From contig CAIQVJ010000120.1 in NCBI GenBank assembly GCA_903875225.1, positions 1 through 64,000 of the forward strand: a stretch of 64,000 bases of DNA, written 5' to 3'. The notes beneath the pieces are model-generated. The model was not told where the DNA came from and made no database searches. It saw only the letters and a list, made by a program, of their open reading frames with translations. The number at the start of each line of letters is the position of its first letter. The stretch's first letter is position 1. The stretch is from an uncultured Pseudomonadota bacterium. GTDB lineage: Bacteria; Myxococcota_A; UBA796; SXON01. The position numbers and the translations under genes were made by a program. Positions 51,111 to 60,067 of this stretch are shown one piece after another.

Positions 51111-51586
51111 CGCGTGATCACCTTGAGACCGTCGTTGTGTTCGCCCCCGCGCATCGTCGTGCCCGGCGTGAGCATGGGGCCAACCTGGATGAAACCGTCC
51201 TGCACCCGGACGCTGTAGGTCTCCAGCCGGGAGTCCGTCTGCGTGGTGCATCTCCCGGTCGTGAAGTCGTATTCCCAGTTGTGGTACGGGCACTTCACGA
51301 GGCATCCGGTGATCTCGCCCTCGCCCACGGGACCGTCCTCGTGGCGACACTCGTTGTCGACCGCGTAGTACGTGCCGTCCTTCAGGAACACCGCGACCAC
51401 GCGGTTGTTGCTGTGCCCATAGGTGCCCGCACCGCCTTCCTTGATGGCGCCGATGGGGGCGACGACGCGGTACCCATCGGGAGTGTCCTTGCCCACACCG
51501 ACGATGGTCCTCGCGGCGCTCGTCCGGGAATCACCCCCGCCAATCACCTTCTTGACGGCACCCTTGAGCCTGTCTCGCAGTCCCAT
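51107..51586 (-). CDS. Rieske 2Fe-2S protein
   Basis: 159 residues. Cluster ligands C80/H82 (CRHEDG) and C99/H102 (CPYHNWEYDF). The N-terminus is a short basic amphipathic stretch (MGLRDRLKGAVKKVIGGGD) with no real membrane span, so this is a soluble Rieske ferredoxin, not the bc1 subunit. The disulfide-forming cysteines of bc1 Rieske proteins are missing. ATG 51586 is set by overlap with the previous stop (TGATG). It may feed electrons to an enzyme not encoded here. Confidence 0.9.
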   Translation of the reverse strand: MGLRDRLKGAVKKVIGGGDSRTSAARTIVGVGKDTPDGYRVVAPIGAIKEGGAGTYGHSNNRVVAVFLKDGTYYAVDNECRHEDGPVGEGEITGCLVKCPYHNWEYDFTTGRCTTQTDSRLETYSVRVQDGFIQVGPMLTPGTTMRGGEHNDGLKVITR

Positions 51587-52128
51587 CACGCCTCTCCCTT
51601 CGCATCCCAGATCGGGGTGCGGGGCGCGCGCCAGGCAGCATCCAGAGCCTCGGTGGCGGCCCACAGCATGAGGAACACCAGCGCGGACTGGTCGGCGTCC
51701 ATGTCGATCTCGCCCTCCTTGCGATCCTCGCGCTCGAACAGCGCGTGCAGCGCCTCGTCGAGGATGTGGGGCTGGGCGCGATCTTCGATGGTCCGCACGC
51801 GGGCCGCGAAGTCGGGGCCGGCGGGGATCAGGTTGGCCGACTTCACCGCCGCCTGGACCTTCGCCGTGGCGGCCTCGATCTCCCGGGCAGCCGCGCGGTC
51901 CAGCTTTCCACCGCTCTGCTCGAAGATCCGGACCACGACCGCGAGCAGGTACAGGGAGACCTCTCCAGGCTGATCGGCCATCACGGGGATGTTGCTCTTG
52001 AAGAACCGGACCACCCGGGACTGGTTCTCGAGGGCGCGTTTGGCCATCGTCTGGAACGACTGGCCTGCTTCGGCGCAGGCTTCGGAGAGACGATGTACCT
52101 GATCACGAGGGATGGCCGGATTGCTCAC
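51586..52128 (-). CDS. Hypothetical helical protein
   Basis: About 180 residues from GTG 52128. The 22 codons upstream back to ATG 52194 have much lower third-position GC than the rest, so I prefer the later start. All-helical: AIPRDQVHRLSEACAEAGQS, FFKSNIPVMADQPGEVSLYLLAVVVRIFEQ, LHALFEREDRKEGEI, ALVFLMLWAATEALDAAW. One semi-hydrophobic helix. No family recognised. Between the nucleosidase-like and Rieske genes in a coupled run. Confidence 0.58.
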   Translation of the reverse strand: MSNPAIPRDQVHRLSEACAEAGQSFQTMAKRALENQSRVVRFFKSNIPVMADQPGEVSLYLLAVVVRIFEQSGGKLDRAAAREIEAATAKVQAAVKSANLIPAGPDFAARVRTIEDRAQPHILDEALHALFEREDRKEGEIDMDADQSALVFLMLWAATEALDAAWRAPRTPIWDAKGEA

Positions 52129-52203
52129 GCGGACTCTCTTTGGAACGGCCCGGGGTTTATCGCGGAGGAGGGCAGACGGCGAACGCTGAATCATCCCGTT
52201 CGC

Positions 52204-52740
52204 TCACTCGCGCGCGGCTGCCCTCGCGGCGGCTTCGCAGCGCGCCCGGTTTTCGAGCCACTGCGCGTGGGCGTGCGGGCCGACCTCGTTGGTGATCCCG
52301 AGCAGGCAGCTCCACGGCACCCCCGCACGCTCACAGGCGAGCGCGAAGCCGTAGGCCTCCATGTGCTCCACCTGCGCGGCTTCGGCGTAGCGCGCGGCCA
52401 GCGCGGGATCGGTCGTGATGGCGAGGTTCGTGATCACAACCACCTGCGTCACTCCGCCCCACGCCCGGCCGGCGAGGGCGCCGGGGTGTCGGGGGCTGTA
52501 CCCGAGCCCGAGGGCGAGCGCGGCGTCCCCGAGACGCACCTCCCGCGTGCACACCACGTCGCCGATGCGCACGCCCGATCCCGGGAGTGCGCCGGCGGTG
52601 CCGACGAAGACGAGCGACGTCGGGCGGCGGGCGCGAATGAGCTCCGTGGTCCCGAGCATGGCGTCGCAGAGGCCGATCCCGACGGCCGCGCCGGGGAGGT
52701 CACCCAGCTCGGCGGTCACGGCCGATGCGTACGACCTCAC
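52204..52740 (-). CDS. Nucleoside-phosphorylase-superfamily protein (futalosine hydrolase-like)
   Basis: 178 residues with the PNP/UDP fold core: VGIGLCDAMLGTTELI, VFVGTAGALPGSGVRIGDVV, VEHMEAYGFALACERAGV and LLGITNEVGPHAH. The VEHMEAYG/TNEVG pattern is close to MqnB futalosine hydrolase and MTA/SAH nucleosidases, though short. It could cleave a nucleoside N-glycosidic bond. GTG start, GTGA overlap with PPK2. Confidence 0.68.
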   Translation of the reverse strand: MRSYASAVTAELGDLPGAAVGIGLCDAMLGTTELIRARRPTSLVFVGTAGALPGSGVRIGDVVCTREVRLGDAALALGLGYSPRHPGALAGRAWGGVTQVVVITNLAITTDPALAARYAEAAQVEHMEAYGFALACERAGVPWSCLLGITNEVGPHAHAQWLENRARCEAAARAAARE

Positions 52741-53543
52741 GGGTCGATCTTCATCTTTTTCGGGTCATAGTTCGGTTTCGGATACCGCGGGTTCATCGCC
52801 TCCAGCGTCTCGACCAGCAGCCGCGCCACCGCCAGGTCCCGCGCCCACTTCCGGTCGGCGGGCACGATGTGCCAGGGCGCCACCTCGGTGCTCGTGCGTT
52901 CGAAAGCGTCCTCGTAGGCCTCCTGGAACGCGTCCCAGCGGGCGCGCATCTCCAGATCGCGGGGGTCGAACTTCCAGTTCTTCTCCGGCACGTCGAGACG
53001 CTCCTGGAGCCGCTGCTTCTGCTCCTCCTTGGAGATGTGCAGGAAGATCTTGAGCACCTGGGTGCCCTCGTCGTGCAGCATCTGCTCGAACGCGCTGATG
53101 TGCGCGTACCGGGCCGACCAGCGGGCCCTGGGGACGAGATCGAGGACCCGCACCACAAGCACATCCTCGTAGTGTGAGCGGTTGAAGAAGGTGACCTCGC
53201 CCTTGCGCGGGCACCGCTGATGCACGCGCCAAAGGTAGTCATGCCCGGCCTCCTCGCCTGCGGGTGCCTTGAAGCTGAACACCGAAACGCCCCGGGAGTC
53301 GAGCGGTCCGGCGACCTTGCGGAGCACGCCGTCCTTCCCGGCGGCGTCCATGGCCTGGAGCACGACCAGCAGCCCCCGCTGGCCCTCGGCCATCAGGGTT
53401 TCCTGCAGGGTGCACAGCCGCTCGAGGTCCCGCGCCAGATCGGCGACGGCCTTCGGGTCCTCCCGGCTGTCGTAGCCGCCCCGTTCGGCGGGATCGAGGT
53501 CTCGGAGGCGCACCCGCTGCCCAGGTTTCACTCGCGTGGTCAC
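52737..53543 (-). CDS. ppk2: Polyphosphate kinase 2 family protein
   Basis: 268 residues, full length for a one-domain PPK2. Walker A QAMDAAGKDG (64-72), lid segment around RSARYAHISAF, and FNRSHYEDVLVVRV (about 120-133) as Walker B. It moves phosphate between polyphosphate and a nucleotide (NDP or NMP); the class cannot be assigned by eye. GTG start with GTGA overlap of truD, and its stop overlaps the nucleosidase-like start, tying polyphosphate to nucleotide and tRNA genes. Confidence 0.9.
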   Translation of the reverse strand: MTTRVKPGQRVRLRDLDPAERGGYDSREDPKAVADLARDLERLCTLQETLMAEGQRGLLVVLQAMDAAGKDGVLRKVAGPLDSRGVSVFSFKAPAGEEAGHDYLWRVHQRCPRKGEVTFFNRSHYEDVLVVRVLDLVPRARWSARYAHISAFEQMLHDEGTQVLKIFLHISKEEQKQRLQERLDVPEKNWKFDPRDLEMRARWDAFQEAYEDAFERTSTEVAPWHIVPADRKWARDLAVARLLVETLEAMNPRYPKPNYDPKKMKIDP

Positions 53544-54463
53544 AGGATCTCCTCGAGAAGGACGGTGGCGTAGCTGCCCGCGGGCAGGGAGAATCGGACC
53601 CAGAAGCTGTCGGAGTCGATGACCTCGACCTGGGGGTCCACGGCCACCCAAAGCGCCCGGCGGGTGCCCTGGGTGAGCTTGGGGAAGCGGTGCCAGGCAT
53701 CGTCGGGGAGCCGAGCCTCGGCCAGGACCGCGCGTTCGAGCTCTGCGGCCTCGCCGGTCGGCCAGTCCATCGTCGGACCGTACATCGGACCGGTCGGCAC
53801 GCCGTCCACCTGGAGGTCGCCCTCGAGCCGGGCCCTGCCGCGGCGCGCGAGCACCCGGTTGAACAGCACGCTCTGGTAGGCCGACAGCGTGAACTTGAGC
53901 TGGTTGTAGTTGAGCCGCGGCCCGCCGCCGCGCAGGATCGCCTCGCCCTGCAAGGGAGCTTCCCCGCCCACGCGTTGCACGCCGTAGTAGTTCGGCATCG
54001 CCGAGGCCTTGAGCATCGCGCACCGCTCCGCGGCGACGCTCGCGCTGCCGTTCCGGATGCGCAGTTCGAACCGGTTGCCCGCCAGCTGCCCGACCCGAAG
54101 CCGCTTCCGGGTGCGGGAGGCCGCCAGGATCGTGTACCCCTCCAGCGCGGTGATCGGTTTTCCGAGCTGCACGGTGAAGTCCTGCGTGGTCCGGGCGTAC
54201 CGGTCCTTCATCCCCGCGTAGCCGATGGCGTCGGGGCTCACTCCCGCCGCGCGGGCGAGGGCGTCCACCACGTCCAGCGTCGTCCGGCCGACCTTCTCGA
54301 TGCGGAACCACTGGTGCTCGCCCTCGCCCGTGGGCTCGGCGAGCGGGTTCTCGACCACGACGAAGTCGTCTGGCGACTCCTTCCACATGCCACCCGCCCC
54401 CGGGCCGTCGGTCCAGCGAGGGAGCGCACCATCTGCGTGGTAGCCGGGTTGCCAGGGGATCAC
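53540..54463 (-). CDS. truD: tRNA pseudouridine(13) synthase TruD
   Basis: 307 residues. The catalytic segment GYAGMKDRYARTTQ carries Asp87, preceded by the family FVVVENPLAEPTGEGEH lead; NRFELRIRNGS and NYYGVQRVGG are also diagnostic. It isomerises U13 in tRNA-Glu. Somewhat shorter than E. coli TruD (about 350). GTG start at 54463 overlaps the upstream stop by 4 nt. Confidence 0.92.
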   Translation of the reverse strand: MIPWQPGYHADGALPRWTDGPGAGGMWKESPDDFVVVENPLAEPTGEGEHQWFRIEKVGRTTLDVVDALARAAGVSPDAIGYAGMKDRYARTTQDFTVQLGKPITALEGYTILAASRTRKRLRVGQLAGNRFELRIRNGSASVAAERCAMLKASAMPNYYGVQRVGGEAPLQGEAILRGGGPRLNYNQLKFTLSAYQSVLFNRVLARRGRARLEGDLQVDGVPTGPMYGPTMDWPTGEAAELERAVLAEARLPDDAWHRFPKLTQGTRRALWVAVDPQVEVIDSDSFWVRFSLPAGSYATVLLEEIL

Positions 54464-55473
54464 GTGCCTGCCTCCATGTCGATGACGATCTTGCCGAACG
54501 CCTCCCGGTTCTCCAGCATCGCGTGGCCCTCCGCCAGTCGGGAGAGGGGCAGGATCGCATGGACGACGGGCCGGATCCGCCCGGCCAGCACCTCGGACCA
54601 GGCGGCGACCATGTCGGCGCTCGTTCCCATGGTCGAACCGAGCAGGTCGAGCTGCTTGAAGAACAGGGCGCGCAGGTTGACCTTCGCGTCCACTCCGGCG
54701 GTGGCGCCGCTCGTCGTCCCACAGATCACCAGGCGCCCGCCCCACTTGAGCGCCCGCAGGCTGCCCTCCCAGGTCTGCACGCCCACCGTCTCGACCACCA
54801 CGTCAAAATCGCGTGCCCCGCCGCGGCCACCGACCGCCGCGTAGTCCCAGGCGGTCACGCCCATCGCGGGGAGCCGGTCCCGCCGCTCGGGTGAACTTGC
54901 GGTGGCGTGCACGTCGCACCCCCAGAGCTTCGCGATCTGGATCGCCATCGTCCCCACCCCGCTCGCGCCCGCCTGGATCAGCACGCGCTCGCCGCGTTGG
55001 AGCCGTGCGCGCACGACCAGCATGTGCCAGGCCGTGAGCAGCGTGAGGGGCAACGCCGCGCCCTCCGCAGGGGTGAGGCCCGCAGGCAGGGGTAGGCACT
55101 GCCAGGCCGGGACCGAGAGCTCGCTGCGCATGCCACCATCGGTGCTCTCACCGCGCAGCGCGAACGTGGGGCAGCGGTTCTGCCGACCGGCGAGGCAGGC
55201 GGGACAGTGACCACACCCCCAGCTCGGGTGGAGAACGACGGGCGTGGGGCCGGTCTCCGTGTCGATCACCCCGGCGACGTCGCTGCCCGGGATGCGCGGC
55301 AACCCGAAGTCGTGACCGGGCACCCCGCGGCGGACCCAGGTGTCGAGGTGGTTCAGCGCAACGTGGGTGACCCGCACGCGGACCTCGCCGGGGCCGGGCT
55401 CGACCGGCGCGACCTCGCGCCGCTCCAGGACCTCTGGCCCACCGTGGCGGGCGACGACGATGGCAAAAGGCAT
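54460..55473 (-). CDS. Zinc-binding alcohol dehydrogenase/quinone oxidoreductase family protein
   Basis: 337 residues, MDR superfamily. GDxAG-like entry (GSDVAGV), structural zinc CGHCPACLAGRQNRC (C87, C90, C93, C101), and the NAD(P) site AGASGVGTMAIQIAKLW. The catalytic-zinc cysteine of true ADHs is replaced (NHLDTWVRRG), so it may be an NADPH:quinone oxidoreductase-like enzyme. Followed by the coupled TruD/PPK2 genes; 74 nt after the DedA gene. Confidence 0.88.
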   Translation of the reverse strand: MPFAIVVARHGGPEVLERREVAPVEPGPGEVRVRVTHVALNHLDTWVRRGVPGHDFGLPRIPGSDVAGVIDTETGPTPVVLHPSWGCGHCPACLAGRQNRCPTFALRGESTDGGMRSELSVPAWQCLPLPAGLTPAEGAALPLTLLTAWHMLVVRARLQRGERVLIQAGASGVGTMAIQIAKLWGCDVHATASSPERRDRLPAMGVTAWDYAAVGGRGGARDFDVVVETVGVQTWEGSLRALKWGGRLVICGTTSGATAGVDAKVNLRALFFKQLDLLGSTMGTSADMVAAWSEVLAGRIRPVVHAILPLSRLAEGHAMLENREAFGKIVIDMEAGT

Positions 55474-55547
55474 GGGCCGGGGTCTATCCCGGCGGGGGCC
55501 GGCCTCGCTCGCCGGAGTGCCTGGCAGGTGGGGCTGGACCCTGACCG

Positions 55548-56123
55548 CTACTGCGCGGCCTTCGCACGTCTTTTCCGCCACCCGCGTGCGAGCCACCCGA
55601 TCCCTGCACCCACTGCGAGCGTGAGCAGCGCGGGCCGCTGGTGTTCCAGCACGTGTTGGAGCAGGGACACGGCCTCCTCGCCGTGTCGGTAGCCGGCCCA
55701 CAAGCACCCTGGCAACGTGATCATCATGCCCGCGAGGTCGAGCGCGAGGAACCGCCCCACCGCCACGTCGAGCAGCCCGGTCACGAAGAACAGCGGGGCC
55801 CGAGCCCCGACCGCGAACCGGGTGAGGAACACGATGCCCTCGCGCTGCCGGGGTGTACGCGCCTCCAGGTGCCCGATGGTGCGGGCGATCCGCGGTCGCC
55901 GCTCCACGAACGCGCGCAGGCGCGGCCCGGCGAGCCGTCCCGCCCCGAACACGACGACGTCGCGGCCGAGCGTGCCGAACCCACCCGCGAGGACCGCCAT
56001 GGGGAGCGAGAGATCCCCGCGGGCGACAGCCAGACCCGCCAGCAGCAGGGGGATGTCCTCGGGCAGCGGAACGAGGATGCCGCTGATGAGGCAGCTCGTG
56101 AACAGCGCCAGCGCCGGGTTCAC
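55548..56123 (-). CDS. DedA/SNARE-associated membrane protein
   Basis: 191 residues. GTG 56123, GTGA overlap with the preceding gene. GILVPLPEDIPLLLAGLAVARG opens with the PLPED motif; later GFGTLGRDVVVFGAGRLAG, VFLTRFAVGARAPLFFVTGL (the F..R...G.R segment) and a C-terminal span with basic tail (RGWRKRRAKAAQ). DedA proteins are flippases for undecaprenyl phosphate or phosphatidylethanolamine. Five to six membrane segments. Confidence 0.85.
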   Translation of the reverse strand: MNPALALFTSCLISGILVPLPEDIPLLLAGLAVARGDLSLPMAVLAGGFGTLGRDVVVFGAGRLAGPRLRAFVERRPRIARTIGHLEARTPRQREGIVFLTRFAVGARAPLFFVTGLLDVAVGRFLALDLAGMMITLPGCLWAGYRHGEEAVSLLQHVLEHQRPALLTLAVGAGIGWLARGWRKRRAKAAQ

Positions 56124-56677
56124 GGCTCGACTGGCGGGGGCAGCTCGCCCGACCCCGACCCGTTGATCATCTGGATCAGCTTGCTCTGCCCCACCAGGAG
56201 CTTGGCCCTCGCCACGCTCAGCCTCTTCAACACATGCTTTCGCGTTTCCGTCTGGGCGACCTGCTCGATGTGAGGGAGCGCCGAGGCCACGTTGAGCATC
56301 GCGAGCATCTCCGCGGCGGGGGCCACCGAGTTCGGCGAGTCCAACGCGATCTCGCACGCCTCGGGGAGGCGCTGCTCCAGCTCGTCCAGGTTGGCGAGCG
56401 CCTCGTCCCGTTGCAGGGAGCCTTCTTTGGCATGGTCGACGACGTGCTGGGCGTGCGTGAGCTGCTGTTTGAGCGCCCGCGCGGCGTAGAGGCGGTTGGC
56501 CTTGTTGTCACCGCCGAGGTCGGTCAGCAGCTGGGAGGTCGTCTTCTGCTGCTGGGTGCCCGTGGGCGTCGTCTCCCCGTCCGGGCCCGCAGGCTCGGCG
56601 CAGTGAGCCGGCGCAGGGCGCAGGGCCAGGACGCTGACGACGAGGAGCAGGGAGCGAACCAGGCGGGGGGTGTGCAA
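56120..56677 (-). CDS. Exported HEAT-repeat-like protein
   Basis: 185 residues: signal peptide ending near AHC (cleavage or lipidation at about 25), a Thr/Gln linker, then paired helices with RLYAARALKQQL and NSVAPAAEMLAMLNVASALPHIEQVAQ, a HEAT-like pattern. No catalytic motif. The tail is Gly/Ser/Pro-rich. Start of a nine-gene coupled run on the minus strand. Confidence 0.62.
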   Translation of the reverse strand: MHTPRLVRSLLLVVSVLALRPAPAHCAEPAGPDGETTPTGTQQQKTTSQLLTDLGGDNKANRLYAARALKQQLTHAQHVVDHAKEGSLQRDEALANLDELEQRLPEACEIALDSPNSVAPAAEMLAMLNVASALPHIEQVAQTETRKHVLKRLSVARAKLLVGQSKLIQMINGSGSGELPPPVEP

Positions 56678-56791
56678 GACGGTCTCCTGTCAGGTCGAAC
56701 GGCGCGTCCAGAGCATACCCGCGGACGCGAGGGCCCGGATAACCGCCTGCGGCAGACGCCCCTCGCGGGACACCCCACCGGTTGGGCGGGG

Positions 56792-57640
56792 TCAGCCCCG
56801 CTGGGTGGCGGCGCGGACCGTGTTGGTCATGAGCATGGCGATGGTCATCGGCCCGACCCCGCCGGGAACCGGCGTGATCCAGCTCGCCCGCTCGGCGGCC
56901 GGGCCGTACTCGACGTCACCGCCGAGCTTGCCGTCCGGGCGCCGGTTCACGCCCACGTCGATGACGATGGCGCCGGGCTTGATCCAGGCGCCCTTCACCA
57001 TCTCCAGGACGCCGACCGCCGCGATCACGACGTCGGCGCGCCCGACCACCTCGGGGAGGTTCCTCGTGCGGCTGTGGGCGAGCGTGACGGTGCAGTCCAT
57101 CTGCTCGAGCAGCGCCACCATCGGCTTTCCGACGATGTTGGAGCGCCCGATCACGACGGCGTCCATGCCGCGCAGGTCGACGCCTGTCCTCTTGAGGAGC
57201 TCGATGACGCCCGCGGGGGTGCAGGGCACAAAGGCGGCCCGGCGTTGCCACAGGCGCCCGGTGTTGACCGGGTGGAAGCCGTCGACGTCCTTCGAGGGCA
57301 GCACGCGGTCGAGCACCCGATCCTTGTCGATCCCCCGGGGCAGAGGCACCTGCACCAGGATCCCGTCGATCGCGGGGTCGGCGTTCAGTTCGTCGACGAG
57401 GGCGAGGAGCTCAGCTTCGCTGGTCGTCGCGGGCAGCGAGATCTGGCGGTGGGCCATGCCGAGGTCGTGGGCCCGCTGGCTCTTCAATCGCACGTAGACG
57501 GCGCTCGCGGGGTCGTCCCCCACGAGGATGACCGCGAGGCCCGGGGGGTGACCCGCTGCCGTGAGGGCCGCGATCTGGGGACGCAGGGCCTCGGTGATCT
57601 CGGCGGCGACGGCCTTGCCGTCGAGTACGCGGGCGGTCAT
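56792..57640 (-). CDS. folD: Bifunctional methylenetetrahydrofolate dehydrogenase/cyclohydrolase
   Basis: 282 residues, full length. YVRLKSQRAHDLGM (active lysine), GILVQVPLPRGID, KDVDGFHPVNTGRL, GRSNIVGKPM and ITPVPGGVGPMT are all FolD marks. It interconverts 5,10-methylene-, methenyl- and 10-formyl-THF. It overlaps the fmdB stop by 4 nt. Works with glyA (62122-63360) in one-carbon supply, though transcribed apart. Confidence 0.97.
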   Translation of the reverse strand: MTARVLDGKAVAAEITEALRPQIAALTAAGHPPGLAVILVGDDPASAVYVRLKSQRAHDLGMAHRQISLPATTSEAELLALVDELNADPAIDGILVQVPLPRGIDKDRVLDRVLPSKDVDGFHPVNTGRLWQRRAAFVPCTPAGVIELLKRTGVDLRGMDAVVIGRSNIVGKPMVALLEQMDCTVTLAHSRTRNLPEVVGRADVVIAAVGVLEMVKGAWIKPGAIVIDVGVNRRPDGKLGGDVEYGPAAERASWITPVPGGVGPMTIAMLMTNTVRAATQRG

Positions 57641-57978
57641 GAGCTGCTCGACGACGAGCCGGACGGCGCGCTGGGCGCCGGGGTGCTCGGTGCGGCGGCT
57701 GGCGCCGGGGCGGCTGCGGCGGGCGCGGCGGGTGCGGGGGTGGAGCTCTCGGCGCTCGAGGACTCCGACGTGCTCTTGCCCTCGGCCCCTCCCGGCTTGA
57801 GCCCGTAGTGGTCCTTGTACCAGCCGCCTCCCTTCAGGATGAACGAGGTCTGGCTGATCAGCTTCTTCACGTTCTGCTTCGCGCACTTGGGGCAGACGGT
57901 GATCGGGTCGTCCGAGAACTTCTGGATCTCGTCGAACTTGTGCCCGCAGTCCGGGCAGGCGTATTCGTAGATGGGCAT
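57637..57978 (-). CDS. FmdB-family zinc ribbon protein with low-complexity tail
   Basis: 113 residues. Starts MPIYEYACPDCGHKF, the FmdB signature; zinc ligands C8, C11, C29, C32. From about residue 65 it becomes an Ala/Pro/Ser/Thr tail ending in a run of serines, about 45 residues longer than usual. FmdB family proteins are regulators of unclear mechanism. ATGA overlap with folD. Confidence 0.88.
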   Translation of the reverse strand: MPIYEYACPDCGHKFDEIQKFSDDPITVCPKCAKQNVKKLISQTSFILKGGGWYKDHYGLKPGGAEGKSTSESSSAESSTPAPAAPAAAAPAPAAAPSTPAPSAPSGSSSSSS

Positions 57979-58192
57979 CAGGGCTCCGCTCGCGCCGATG
58001 GCTATGCGCCGGGGGCGCGAGTGTCCAGAGCCCGGAACGGACGGAGGCCCGCGCGGAGCCCGTGCGGCGTTCCCCGGACCCCGCCGGCGGCACGCGGTTC
58101 GTCCCGAGCCGCCCCCCCCCCAGCGAGCAGGACCCGGCCCCGGTGAACGCCTGCAGCCCGGGGCTCGGCGGGTGCTCGCGATCAAGCTCGAC

Positions 58193-58221
58193 TTGACAGC
58201 GCGGCGCCCCGGCGCTAACCG
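58193..58221 (+). promoter_or_regulatory. Sigma-70-type promoter of the yceD-glyA chain
   Basis: A perfect -35 TTGACA (58193-58198) with a 17-nt spacer to the TAACCG -10-like hexamer (58216-58221), 28 nt before the GTG of yceD. It is the best -35 match found in the window's intergenic regions. Confidence 0.55.
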
Positions 58222-58249
58222 CCGCTGCCCTTTTTCCCGGCAGGACTCC

Positions 58250-58810
58250 GTGCCGCTCCCGCTCATCCCTCTCGACAGCGTGCCCTCCTCCGGGTTGGAC
58301 GTTCCCGTGGGTGCGTGGGCCAGATCGGCCGTGCTCGAGGCGTTCGGCGCCGACAGCGTGTCCGGCCACCTGCGCATCCTGCGATCCGGCGTCCACCTCG
58401 TGGTGACCGGGCAGTTGGACCTCGTCGCCCAGGTTCCCTGCGATCGCTGCACGGCGATCGTCCCGCTGCACCTGCATCCGGCCGTCGCCTGCGTCTATTC
58501 GCCGATCACGGCGGTGGCCGAGCGCGGCGAGGAAGACGACGCCACGGGCCCGGCGCTCCCCCCTGAGCTTCCTGCGCCGGTGGAGGACGCCTCCGAGTAC
58601 GACGGCGTCACGCTCGATCTCGCCTCGGTCGTCGTGGAGTCGCTCGAGGTCGAGCGCCCCGTGCGATGGCGTTGCGCCGACGCCTTTCCGGATGACCCGC
58701 AGGCGGATAGCGCCTGTGAGGCCCGGTGGCGCGCGCTCGCCGGTACTGCTGGCGAGGCCTCCATGTCCCCGTTTGCCGCGCTGGCTGGCTGGAAGCCTGC
58801 AGTCAGTTAG
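58250..58810 (+). CDS. yceD: YceD/DUF177 family protein
   Basis: 186 residues from GTG 58250, chosen for AGGA at 5 nt upstream and the family length; earlier in-frame codons lie in the promoter. The VPCDRCTA cysteine pair and VTLDLASVVVESLEVERP are family marks, and the second cysteine block CADAF...CEARW follows. YceD is tied to ribosome/23S maturation and always sits before rpmF. Confidence 0.88.
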   Translation: MPLPLIPLDSVPSSGLDVPVGAWARSAVLEAFGADSVSGHLRILRSGVHLVVTGQLDLVAQVPCDRCTAIVPLHLHPAVACVYSPITAVAERGEEDDATGPALPPELPAPVEDASEYDGVTLDLASVVVESLEVERPVRWRCADAFPDDPQADSACEARWRALAGTAGEASMSPFAALAGWKPAVS

Positions 58811-58834
58811 TCCGCCCCCCTTTCGGAGTCTCTC

Positions 58835-59035
58835 ATGCCCGTTCCCAAGAAGCGTTCCTCCCGCAGCGTCATCGGTATGCGTCGTTCGCACGACCACCTG
58901 AACGCCACGCACGCCACTGAAGTGTGCCCGTCCTGCGGAAACACCAAGCTGCGTCACCACGTGTGCAGCGGCTGCGGCACCTACCGCGGCAAGAAGATCT
59001 TTCCGGACAACCTGGAAACCCCGACCGTCGAGTAG
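58835..59035 (+). CDS. rpmF: Large ribosomal subunit protein bL32
   Basis: 66 residues: MPVPKKRSSRS, zinc cysteines C31, C34, C44, C47 (CPSC...CSGC) and GTYRGKKI. The zinc-plus form of bL32. 24 nt after yceD, 9 nt before plsX. Confidence 0.97.
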   Translation: MPVPKKRSSRSVIGMRRSHDHLNATHATEVCPSCGNTKLRHHVCSGCGTYRGKKIFPDNLETPTVE

Positions 59036-59044
59036 CTCCGACAC

Positions 59045-60067
59045 GTGATCGCGCTCGATGCGTTTGGCGGAGATCGCGCGCCGGACGAGATCCTGGCGGG
59101 AGCGCTGCTGGCGCACCGTCAGGGCGTGCCCGTGGTGTTGGTGGGGAACGGCGAGCGGCTGCGCGGCAGGGTGCCCCACGGCCTGACCGTGGTCCATTCG
59201 CCCGAGGTCGTCGAGATGGACGAGCCTGCGACCACGCCCCTGCGTCGCAAGCCCGACAGCTCGATCCGCAAGATCTTCGAGCTGGTCCGGGACGGGCAGG
59301 CTGAAGCCGCAGTCACCTGCGGGCACTCGGGGGCGGCCATGGCCTGTGCGCTCCACGTGCTCGGACCTGTCCCCGGAGTGACCCGTCCGCCGCTCGCGAC
59401 GGTCGTGCCGCGCAGGGACGGCGGGCAACTGGTGCTGCTCGATCTCGGGGCGAACGTGGACTGCAAGGCGGATGTGCTCGCCCAGTTCGCGGTGCTCGGG
59501 GATGCGTACGCCCGGGCCGTGCTCCACATCGACCGGCCCCGCGTTGCGCTGCTGGCGAACGGGGAGGAGCGCGGAAAGGGGAACGAGCAGGTGAAGCAGG
59601 CGTGGCAGCTCATGGAGACCATGGCTGCGCGCGAGGCCGGGCTCCCCAATGGCCTGCACTTCGTCGGCAACATCGAGCCGCTCGCTGCGCTCCGGGGCGA
59701 GTGCGACGTGCTCGTGTGCGACGGGTTCGTCGGCAACGTCATGCTCAAGACCGTCGAGGGCACGGTGGAGGTCGTCGCGCGCATCCTGAAGGAGGAGATC
59801 CTGCGGCGGAGCAGTGACCGGTTCGCGGCGTGGCTCCTGAGTGGGGCCTGGAGGCGGTTCCGGCAGCGCACGACCTACGACAACGTGGGCGGGGCCCTGC
59901 TGCTGGGGGTGAACGGGGTGGCGGTGGTCGGGCACGGCCGGGCCGACGCACGTGCCGTCGCGAGCGCCCTGCGGTTCGCGCACGGGTGTGTCCAGGCGGG
60001 CCTGACGGCGCAGGTGAAGGCGCAGGTAGGCGGCCGGTTGGTGGGGGTCGTGAGCCCTGCGAAGTGA
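59045..60067 (+). CDS. plsX: Phosphate acyltransferase PlsX
   Basis: 340 residues, GTG start. IALDAFGGDRAPDEIL, CGHSGAAMACAL, DLGANVDCKADVLAQFA and CDGFVGNVMLKTVEGTVEV are the PlsX signatures. It makes acyl-phosphate from acyl-ACP for the PlsX/PlsY/PlsC route. With acpP and fabF next it links ribosome and lipid synthesis. Confidence 0.97.
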   Translation: MIALDAFGGDRAPDEILAGALLAHRQGVPVVLVGNGERLRGRVPHGLTVVHSPEVVEMDEPATTPLRRKPDSSIRKIFELVRDGQAEAAVTCGHSGAAMACALHVLGPVPGVTRPPLATVVPRRDGGQLVLLDLGANVDCKADVLAQFAVLGDAYARAVLHIDRPRVALLANGEERGKGNEQVKQAWQLMETMAAREAGLPNGLHFVGNIEPLAALRGECDVLVCDGFVGNVMLKTVEGTVEVVARILKEEILRRSSDRFAAWLLSGAWRRFRQRTTYDNVGGALLLGVNGVAVVGHGRADARAVASALRFAHGCVQAGLTAQVKAQVGGRLVGVVSPAK

